Source: Hepatocystis sp. ex Piliocolobus tephrosceles
Lineage: Eukaryota > Apicomplexa > Aconoidasida > Haemosporida > Plasmodiidae
Direction: 5' to 3'
Length of the DNA stretch: 13,061 bases
NCBI GenBank assembly: GCA_902459845.2
Contig: CABPSV020000576.1
Coordinates: 1 to 13,061 of the forward strand
The notes beneath the pieces are model-generated. The model worked only from the letters and a program-made list of their open reading frames with translations, made no database searches and was not told the origin of the DNA. The stretch's first letter is position 1, and each line of letters begins with the position of its first letter. Of the stretch, positions 6,585-13,061 are shown piece after piece. The translations under genes and the position numbers were made by a program.

Positions 6585-9500
6585 ATGAGGGACGAGCTTA
6601 ATTTTTTAAATGAACATAATTTTCAAAATGAAATTAATTACCAAACCGAACTTAATCAAAACAACAAACTTAATTATCAAACGAAACTTAATTATAAAAA
6701 CGAACTTAATTATAAAAACGAACTTAATTATAAAAACGAACTTAATTATAAAAACGAACTTAATTACAAAAATGAATGTAGTTATAAAAATAAAAATATA
6801 GAAATACCAAAAAAAACAATAAACCAAGAAGATGAAAATAAACGAACACAATTTATAGATACAAATATAAAGAATATTTATGAAAATGTCTTAACAACAT
6901 TAGATATTAAAAAAGTAAATAACTATATGAATTTACATAATATTTTTAAGTTATATCATTATTTAAATAATTTTTTTTTATTTTATAAAGCTAATAAAAA
7001 GCCATGTATATTCGAAATTATACATTTGTTTTTTTATTTTTCAAGTTGTGATGGAGTTAAACAAAATGAATATTATACTGAAGAAGATAAAAGTAGTGAA
7101 GCAGTTATCATGACCTTAGAGTCATGTGACTGTGATGATAAAACAGCTTTATATGATGATAATAATAATGTACAAACAAAATATCATAATAATAGTGTGA
7201 ACAATAATAATACTATGAATAACATAACAGGAGACGTGCTATCATTGTTTAATATTTATGATTACTGGAGTTATATTCATAATTGTTCTTACAATAGTAG
7301 CGATTTTTCACCTGAATCCGTTACGTTAAGTAGTTCGTATACATCCTACGTACCATTTCATTCGTCAACGTCTTCATTTCTAGCTACCTTATCTTGTAGT
7401 ACTCAAGTTTTGACAAACAGTACGAGCAGAATTAAACTACATAATAAAATAGATAACATAAAAATGCTAAAAATTATTATTGATTATATTGTAAATAAAG
7501 AAAAAATAAACATAAAGAAAAAAAAAGATATAAACACTAAGGTGAAGATTTTACGCAAATATAATATTATTTGTTTTAAAGATGATGACAAAAGTAGTAA
7601 TAATAATAGTAGAAATAATAGGAATGATTGTATTATGTTAGGAAATAAAAAAAGTTATTTAAAAAGAGTTAGGAAGAGGTGTAGTAGCGATTTGGAAGAA
7701 ATGTACGAAATTCAAGATAATAATATAAAAAATATAAGGAACATAAAAAAAAAAATGAAAAGAAAAATGAAAAGAAAGATAGATGTTGAAGCAAGTTCTT
7801 CAACATTTCGTGTGAGCTCTTTATATTCATGTATCGAAGTATTTAATAAGAAATTGTATATATTACAACAAAAAAAACTAAATTTGAAAAAAATTGGTAC
7901 AGATATATATACGATAGCCAATAAAATACAAAATCGGAAAAAGAAAAAAAGAAAAAAAGAAAGTGTTAAAATAGAAGAAGCATCAGAAATAGATAAAAAA
8001 ATAAGGTTACGCAATATAAAGACAACAACTGGAGTAAAGGATATAGACACATATGATGACCAAGAAAAGAAAGACGTCAGTGAACATTATATCTGTATAA
8101 ACACACGTTTTGCTTATAATAATAATAGTAGTAATAACAATAATAGTAAAAATTGTAGTAATAATCACTATAAAAATGATAGTAATTATGACAACATTAG
8201 CAACAATAACGATAATAACAGTCAAAGCAACAGAAACAGTCAAAGTCACAATAATAACGATAACAACAAAAACAATGACGAAAGAAGAAACGGTGATGAA
8301 AGAGGAAACGGTGATGAAAGAGGAAACGGTGATGAAGGAGAAAACGGTGATGGAAAAAGAAACGGTGATGGAAGAAGCAATAGAGAAAACAACGAAAACA
8401 GCGAAAATAGCGAAAGCAGCGAAAATAGCGATAATAGCGAAAACAGCGAAAATAGCGATAATAGCGATAATAGCGAAAACAGCGAAAACAGTGAAAACGA
8501 CAACGAAAATGAAAATAAAAATGAAAATAAAAATGAAAATAAAAATGAGAACGAAAATGAAAACGAAAATGAAAGCGAAAACAACTACAACGACAACGGT
8601 GCGAGTGTTATCATGAAGCGAAAAAATAAAAACAAAAACGATGAAATCTTATTTAACGAGGGTTTAAGTAGTTATAGTGATGACACTGTGTTGGGAAACG
8701 AGGAGTTAAAGGATAAGACAGATGAAGATATTTTTGAAGAAATGACAATATTAAATGATGAAGAATATAGTGACGATTCCGAGTTTTATTATTATAACAG
8801 TGTATATGGTAAAAGAAGAAAAAGAAGAAGAGGAGGGAGATCGATGGGAGCAACAACAACAACAACAGCAACAAGAGGGACAGCAACAGCAATAACCAAC
8901 CTTATAAGTAAAAAACGGAAATATAAAAAATGTGAAAAAGGTGAAAGTATAAAAAATAACAAAAAATCAACTGAAGGAGGTAAAAGTGTTATTGCTAACG
9001 CTAGTAGCTATAATAAAGATGTTGGTAATGAAAAGATGTATAAGGAAAAAAAAGGTAGGCCCAAGAAAGGTAGCAGTAAAAAGCAAAACGAAAAAAAAAA
9101 AAAAGAAAAAAAATATAAAGAATATAAAAAAATGGTCAACGATTTTGATGAAACGTATGTAGATGGTAATGAAGAAGATAAGGGAACACAAAATATAAAC
9201 AAATATTACAAAATAATTGAAAAAATTAAACAGTCTTTGGACCAAGAAAAAATAAATGTTGATACTAGTACTATTAGTAAAAATATAGTAGAAAATGTTA
9301 TATTAACATGTAAAAATAAACTAGATATAAAACTAAAGTTATTTTCAATTTCCAGCAACTTACTTAGAAGTGACAATTCTGAATTAAGATTAAAAATACT
9401 AAAAGGTATAATTAGTATTGATGAATTAGTACATATGGATGCATCAGATTTAGCTCCTATCAGTTTACAAAATAAAAGAAAAGAACATGAAATTAAGTAT

Positions 9501-10199
9501 TTTTATGAAAATTTATATTTACGAGAAAATTATGTACCTATAAAAAATATAAAAAAAAAAGAGGAAGAATTTTATGAACCAACTATTATACATATGGAGA
9601 AATTAAATGAACAAAATGAGCATTTAAATAGTATGGGTGATAGTAATGATATGGTTACTACTTCTGTTTCAGCTTTGGAAACAGTTTCTACCCCTATCCC
9701 TGTCTCAGGTTCTGTTCCCATTGTTACTGCAAATCATAATAACATAAATTACAATGCCAACATTAATAATGAAAACAATAATAAAATAAGTGACAACAAT
9801 AATTGTAATAAAGAAGTATATAATGTTGATTCTTATAGGAATAATTATAATAGTAGTGGTCAGGTGTTTGAGAATAAAGATATATCAATAGATACATTAA
9901 TGAATAATAAAATAAACAACAACATAAATAACTATAGTAATAATAATAACATATGTGATATTACAAACCATACGAATACTATTTTAAAAACTTGCAGTAA
10001 CGATAGTGTAGATTCAATTAATAATACATTTATAATTCCATCAGTTGAAAATTACAATTTTGAACAAACATATATAAACTTGAAAAAGGTTTATGAACAT
10101 ATGCCTAAATATGCATCATCTCCAATTTTAACGTTTTTGGATAATTCTTATAAAAGGGTTATTTCTATTATAAATGCGAGTAAAAGCGAGAGTATATAA
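6585..10199 (+). CDS. TFIIS central-domain (TFS2M) protein, 1204 residues
   Basis: A single exon; an in-frame TAG at 6567-6569 and an A tract precede the ATG. Residues 5-70 are eleven hexapeptide repeats (consensus LNYKNE). Residues 289-327 and 437-458 faintly resemble halves of the TFIIS N-terminal (LW) helical bundle, split by a low-complexity insert; this is speculative. Basic clusters (near 385-400, 450-460, 740-755) look like nuclear-localisation signals. Residues 565-600 are six D[EG]xxNG units, followed by a Glu/Asn/Ser tract to about 665. KKGRPKKG at 822-829 is an AT-hook-like core. Residues 870-980 match the TFIIS central domain: SNLLRSDNSELRLKILKGII, then IDELVHMDASDLAP, echoing the family's NLKDxxNPxLR, VLxGxI, L..M...ELAS pattern. 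In TFIIS this domain binds RNA polymerase II. No C-x2-C zinc ribbon follows, so transcript-cleavage activity is unlikely; the C-terminus is Asn-rich. Likely a nuclear transcription or chromatin factor, with TFS2M the firmest part. Confidence 0.88.
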   Translation: MRDELNFLNEHNFQNEINYQTELNQNNKLNYQTKLNYKNELNYKNELNYKNELNYKNELNYKNECSYKNKNIEIPKKTINQEDENKRTQFIDTNIKNIYENVLTTLDIKKVNNYMNLHNIFKLYHYLNNFFLFYKANKKPCIFEIIHLFFYFSSCDGVKQNEYYTEEDKSSEAVIMTLESCDCDDKTALYDDNNNVQTKYHNNSVNNNNTMNNITGDVLSLFNIYDYWSYIHNCSYNSSDFSPESVTLSSSYTSYVPFHSSTSSFLATLSCSTQVLTNSTSRIKLHNKIDNIKMLKIIIDYIVNKEKINIKKKKDINTKVKILRKYNIICFKDDDKSSNNNSRNNRNDCIMLGNKKSYLKRVRKRCSSDLEEMYEIQDNNIKNIRNIKKKMKRKMKRKIDVEASSSTFRVSSLYSCIEVFNKKLYILQQKKLNLKKIGTDIYTIANKIQNRKKKKRKKESVKIEEASEIDKKIRLRNIKTTTGVKDIDTYDDQEKKDVSEHYICINTRFAYNNNSSNNNNSKNCSNNHYKNDSNYDNISNNNDNNSQSNRNSQSHNNNDNNKNNDERRNGDERGNGDERGNGDEGENGDGKRNGDGRSNRENNENSENSESSENSDNSENSENSDNSDNSENSENSENDNENENKNENKNENKNENENENENESENNYNDNGASVIMKRKNKNKNDEILFNEGLSSYSDDTVLGNEELKDKTDEDIFEEMTILNDEEYSDDSEFYYYNSVYGKRRKRRRGGRSMGATTTTTATRGTATAITNLISKKRKYKKCEKGESIKNNKKSTEGGKSVIANASSYNKDVGNEKMYKEKKGRPKKGSSKKQNEKKKKEKKYKEYKKMVNDFDETYVDGNEEDKGTQNINKYYKIIEKIKQSLDQEKINVDTSTISKNIVENVILTCKNKLDIKLKLFSISSNLLRSDNSELRLKILKGIISIDELVHMDASDLAPISLQNKRKEHEIKYFYENLYLRENYVPIKNIKKKEEEFYEPTIIHMEKLNEQNEHLNSMGDSNDMVTTSVSALETVSTPIPVSGSVPIVTANHNNINYNANINNENNNKISDNNNCNKEVYNVDSYRNNYNSSGQVFENKDISIDTLMNNKINNNINNYSNNNNICDITNHTNTILKTCSNDSVDSINNTFIIPSVENYNFEQTYINLKKVYEHMPKYASSPILTFLDNSYKRVISIINASKSESI
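6597..6794 (+). repeat. Coding 18-bp minisatellite, 11 units
   Basis: Starting at codon 5 of the TFS2M gene, eleven 18-bp units encode LNFLNE, HNFQNE, INYQTE, LNQNNK, LNYQTK, five LNYKNE and CSYKNK. Four consecutive LNYKNE units are identical in DNA (6687-6758) and the fifth differs at two bases. Units nearer the start codon are progressively more diverged. Confidence 0.92.
8277..8384 (+). repeat. Coding 18-bp repeat, six hexapeptide units
   Basis: Six in-frame units read DERRNG, DERGNG, DERGNG, DEGENG, DGKRNG and DGRSNR (residues 565-600 of the TFS2M protein). The DNA core is GAAACGGTGATGAAAGAG. Charge is mixed and the segment is expected to be disordered. Confidence 0.88.
8385..8579 (+). 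repeat. Glu/Asn/Ser low-complexity coding tract
   Basis: Residues 601-665 of the TFS2M protein consist almost only of E, N, S, D and K, first as ENS/DNS triplets (AGCGAAAAC type) and then as ENEN/KNEN units. The DNA is almost pure purine on the plus strand apart from C/T at fixed positions, so the other frames also stay open. It is acidic and presumably disordered. Confidence 0.9.
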
Positions 10200-10554
10200 T
10201 TTTTTTGTATGTTTGATCTTTTTTATTAGACATATATATGTGTGACTGAAGATATAGGATAGATATATATAATATACGTAATCATTTAAACATGAGTTTA
10301 TGGACAGTTGGATTTTTAGACATGTGTCCAAATTTGTCACGATGGTTAACATTTGTTACTTGAATAACATAAATTGTTAAAACATAAGCTTGTTTTGCTT
10401 AATTGTCATGACTTTTTGAGACTTTCGCATTTTTATTTTTTATGCTATAACTTTTATTTTTAGAGTTCATAAAATACAAATAGATACATAACCCTTTTCT
10501 ATGCTGAATAATTTACTTCATTGCGCTGATAGTTGATTTTTTATAAAAAAAAAT

Positions 10555-10644
10555 AATATAATAACAATAATGAAAATATTAATAAAAATATTAATAATAA
10601 TAATAATAATAATAAAAGATAATAATAAAAATATTATTAAAAAT

Positions 10645-10678
<34 letters not shown>

Positions 10679-10727
10679 GATAATAATAAAAATATTAATA
10701 AAAATATTAATAATATAATAAAATAAT
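10555..10727. repeat. Compound AAT/AAAAATATT repeat
   Basis: Blocks of AAAAATATTAAT are followed by (AAT)n and AAAAGATAATAAT. This larger unit occurs twice, beginning at 10584 and 10639 (55 bp apart), with a third partial copy near 10687. It is a higher-order duplication of a microsatellite rather than a plain trinucleotide run. Confidence 0.85.
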
Positions 10728-10756
10728 ACAATGAGCTGCTACGAACAATTATGCAA

Positions 10757-10762
10757 GTGCAC
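10757..10762. promoter_or_regulatory. GTGCAC hexamer, possible ApiAP2 site
   Basis: GTGCAC is a core bound by some Plasmodium ApiAP2 transcription factors. This copy lies next to a T34 tract, about 880 bp upstream of the last gene's start. A hexamer alone is weak evidence, although it is rare in DNA this AT-rich. Confidence 0.25.
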
Positions 10763-10764
10763 AT

Positions 10765-10766
<2 letters not shown>

Positions 10767-10800
<34 letters not shown>
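10767..10800. repeat. Poly(T) tract, 34 bases
   Basis: A run of 34 T directly follows GTGCACATAA. It lies upstream of the last gene and may act as a nucleosome-excluding element. Confidence 0.9.
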
Positions 10801-11641
10801 CACATATTATTATTTGTATTTTAAGTTAGATGTAATGTGAAAAAAAGATAAATCGAGTTTTTATAAAGAGCTTATAAATTAGTTTACACACATGACGTGT
10901 ATTTTATTTTATAATTTTTTGTGTTCTTTTTTCACTTGATGAAAGTCTTAGATATATCTGTGTGTTTTGTCTCTTTTAACTATTCACCTTACTTTTTTTC
11001 AACATCTGCCCATTTTTATTATATACATATATACATATATAGATATACATACATTTTTTTCTACGGTTATTAAATTATACCTCTTTTTTAAAGTAAAGTC
11101 CATATATATATATATATATATATATATGTGTATATATTTTTTTTTGTTAACATATATATTAATATATATACATATGTGAGCGCGTGTATTTGCACATATA
11201 TATGTACATGTGAGTACGTACGAACATGCATATTAATATCTATTAACACATCATATTTATAATATAATAGTTATGTTTATACAAAATAAGCAAATAAAAC
11301 TCATTATAATATAAAGAATTTTTGTTTTTTTTTCTTATATAGTAACTTTTTTTTGGACGTACTATTAATGTTTTATTTTTATTTTTTTTAATTAATATAA
11401 AATTGATTCACTAGCTTCTGTTTACTCTCGCATATATGTTAGTGAATTGTTACTTTGACACTTTTTTTAATTTAAAAACTTTTGTTGCTAAAAAAAAACG
11501 AACGCTGTCTAACAGTTATGAACAACACAATTGTCTAAGCATAATAAAAAGATAAAAGAAAAAAAAAAAAAATGAATTAAGATAAGATAAGATCAAATTA
11601 AAAAAAAAAAATATATATAAAATAAAAAATAAGAATAAAAA

Positions 11642-12799
11642 ATGAATAAATATGCAGAAATAGAAGAAAGTAGAGCTATTGGTTCTGAAAAAAATCAAGA
11701 AAACACAATACATACATCTTATAAAATAGAGAATACAAAAAGCAATGATGAATCTATTATTTCATATGAGACGTTATATAAAAATAATAGTATAAATTTT
11801 AAAAACAGTTCAGATGATGATAATTGGGCAAACATAGAAGATGAATATATAGGTACTTACAATGAGAGTGATAATGAAGTAGGTTTATCAAATAATCATA
11901 ACTTTTCAAATAGTAATGTAAAAACTAATGTAAATGGTAACAGTGATGATGATACTAGCACAAAAAATATAAATAATTATGGCAGTTATATTAAAAATAA
12001 GTTCAATGATGTTGTTAGTGGTGGTGTTGTAGAATATAGTGTTATCAGTGATAGTGGTCTTTGTATAGATACATTTTATCACAATGTTTCTAAAAATAAC
12101 GATAGTATAAATGACTACTATTCAGATGATTCTGAGAGTAACTGTTCTGTTACTAAGTGTGTAGCTATTATTAATAATAGAATACATCGTATAAAAAATA
12201 AAATAAATATTATTAAAAATATTATGAACGATCATGATAATATAAAAAGTAACACTGTATTGGAAGATGTTGAAAGTGATACTAGTAGTGTTGTAAGAAC
12301 ATTAAATAATTTTACAACTGAATATGATGATGAAAATGACGAATATGGTATTAAAAAGTGTAGTAAAGATGTTGACTTAATAATAGAAACTTTATTAAAT
12401 AAAAAAAATAATGAAAAAGAGCTAAATACTTTAGATATTTTAGATGATTGTTTAACCATAGGTCGTACACATAATACAAATGGAATGCAAAAACAAAATA
12501 TTCAAAACACTGATCATATTACTACGACTGTATTTAATAGAAATAGCTGCCAGTTAAATAACAACAATAATAATAAAGATTATAAGATTTATTCTGAACA
12601 ACAAAAGACATATGATGACATAAACTCTCCTACTATTAACACATTAAATAATAATTTAATGGGTGACAAAAATGAAAAATCATTAATACAACATGAATCA
12701 GAGCAGATGGAAAAAGCAGTAGCTCATCTGAGTAATGAAGCACATATTTTAGTAAAACAAAATGATAAAGGTAAGATATGTATATGTTGTCAAGAGTGA
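11642..12799 (+). CDS. Acidic Asn/Ser-rich protein of unknown function; 3' end uncertain
   Basis: The frame opens at an ATG preceded by an in-frame TAA (11636-11638) and an A-rich leader. It gives 385 residues to a TGA. Composition is rich in N, D, S, I and E. More distinctive parts are GSYIKNKFNDVVSGGVVEYS (114-133) followed by a hydrophobic/Cys stretch, and a basic helix-like NNRIHRIKNKINIIKNIM near 180. A final segment, EQMEKAVAHLSNEAHILVKQ, is a plausible amphipathic helix. No signal peptide or membrane span is evident. The last codons read GKICICCQE, but G|GTAAGA at 12770/12771 is a good donor, so the true exon may end at 12770 (376 codons plus one base), with an intron entering the tandem repeat and further exons outside the window. 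I do not recognise the family. Confidence 0.75.
   Translation: MNKYAEIEESRAIGSEKNQENTIHTSYKIENTKSNDESIISYETLYKNNSINFKNSSDDDNWANIEDEYIGTYNESDNEVGLSNNHNFSNSNVKTNVNGNSDDDTSTKNINNYGSYIKNKFNDVVSGGVVEYSVISDSGLCIDTFYHNVSKNNDSINDYYSDDSESNCSVTKCVAIINNRIHRIKNKINIIKNIMNDHDNIKSNTVLEDVESDTSSVVRTLNNFTTEYDDENDEYGIKKCSKDVDLIIETLLNKKNNEKELNTLDILDDCLTIGRTHNTNGMQKQNIQNTDHITTTVFNRNSCQLNNNNNNKDYKIYSEQQKTYDDINSPTINTLNNNLMGDKNEKSLIQHESEQMEKAVAHLSNEAHILVKQNDKGKICICCQE
12771..12776 (+). other. Candidate splice donor (GTAAGA)
   Basis: AAAG|GTAAGATATG closely matches the eukaryotic and Plasmodium 5' splice-site consensus. Splicing here would be phase 1 and would remove the last 9 codons and the TGA of the preceding open frame. 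No acceptor is visible before the right edge, so this is a proposal only. Confidence 0.4.
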
Positions 12800-12817
12800 C
12801 AAGAACATACTAGTAAA

Positions 12818-13061
12818 AAATAAATAAATAAACAAATAAATAAATAAACAAATAAATAAATAAACAAATAAATAAATAAACAAATAAATAAATAAACAAA
12901 TAAATAAATAAACAAATAAATAAATAAACAAATAAATAAATAAACAAATAAATAAATAAACAAATAAATAAATAAACAAATAAATAAATAAACAAATAAA
13001 TAAATAAACAAATAAATAAATAAACAAATAAATAAATAAACAAATAAATAAATAAACAAAT
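12818..13061. repeat. Perfect 16-bp tandem repeat, about 15 copies
   Basis: The unit AAATAAATAAATAAAC repeats without a single visible mismatch; C occurs exactly every 16 bases from 12833 to 13057. The array runs off the right edge, so its full length is unknown. Its reverse strand has no stop codon in any frame, which yields meaningless Phe/Ile/Tyr/Leu open frames. It begins 19 bp after the TGA of the last gene and is either in the 3' flank or in an intron of that gene. Confidence 0.97.

Larger units (their letters stand above)
10200..11641. promoter_or_regulatory. Intergenic region between tandem plus-strand genes
   Basis: This 1.44-kb spacer should hold the 3' UTR of the TFS2M gene and the promoter and 5' UTR of the last gene. 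The first 340 bp are less extreme in base composition and include an imperfect inverted repeat (TTAACA...TTGTTAA, 10346-10380). An AAT-type compound repeat (10555-10727), GTGCAC at 10757-10762 and a T34 tract follow. Further on are (TA)n at 11103-11126 and GTACGTAC at 11214-11221. The last 80 bp before the ATG are almost all A, with a few G and T. No gene is visible. Confidence 0.55.

Noticed and set aside
6606..6851. Minus-strand open frame with a hydrophobic KFVFII repeat
   Set aside because: It is the antisense of the 18-bp coding minisatellite and has no independent support.
8110..8616. Plus-strand open frame of 168 codons inside the TFS2M gene
   Set aside because: It is a shifted reading of the same low-complexity DNA; the main frame is 1204 codons long and carries a recognisable domain. 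The minus-strand frame over 8246-8584 is likewise a shadow of the repeat tract.
9192..9527. Naming the gene as TFIIS itself
   Set aside because: The zinc ribbon that defines TFIIS activity is absent and the protein is much longer than TFIIS, so no gene symbol is given.
12749..13059. Three overlapping minus-strand open frames of Phe/Ile/Tyr/Leu/Val/Cys repeats
   Set aside because: The reverse complement of the 16-bp repeat has no stop codon in any frame, so open frames arise automatically. There is no coding signal beyond the repeat.

Overview
The window looks like nuclear DNA of a malaria parasite (genus Plasmodium or a close haemosporidian relative); the species cannot be fixed from sequence alone. 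The signs are extreme AT richness, long poly(dA:dT) and (TA)n tracts between genes, and coding islands recognisable by purine-rich, Asn/Lys/Asp/Glu-heavy proteins with low-complexity inserts. Further signs are short AT-rich introns with GT...AG ends and A-rich sequence just before start codons. There is nothing prokaryotic: no operons, Shine-Dalgarno sites, insertion sequences or CRISPR. I saw no tRNA, rRNA, transposon or viral gene.

Layout. (1) Positions 1-359, minus strand: the 5' end (119 residues) of a gene that runs off the left edge. (2) 360-2619: a divergent intergenic region with T-rich and TA-rich tracts and a perfect 26-bp palindrome at 484-509. (3) 2620-4460, plus strand: a three-exon gene (54 + 15 + 387 = 456 residues) rebuilt here from splice sites; the open frame that starts at 3249 is misleading because its first 16 codons are intron. 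(4) 4461-6584: intergenic, with a 48-base A tract and a small GC-rich hairpin. (5) 6585-10199, plus strand: a 1204-residue protein with an N-terminal hexapeptide minisatellite, several basic and acidic low-complexity segments, an AT-hook-like GRP core and a TFIIS central-domain (TFS2M) segment near residues 870-980, but no TFIIS zinc ribbon. (6) 10200-11641: intergenic, with an AAT-type compound repeat and a 34-base T tract. (7) 11642-12799, plus strand: an acidic Asn/Ser/Asp-rich protein of 385 residues as an open frame, whose last 9 codons may be intron. (8) 12818-13061: a perfect 16-bp tandem repeat running off the right edge.

The genes do not form a recognisable pathway. The only one with a supportable function is the TFS2M protein, probably a nuclear, RNA polymerase II- or chromatin-associated factor. 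The other three are unrecognised. The most distinctive signals are the TFS2M protein with its unusual architecture, the repeat gradient at its N-terminus, the echo of a WNxLxYE motif between exon 1 and a 45-nt micro-exon of the second gene, and the clean minisatellite that may lie in an intron at the right edge.
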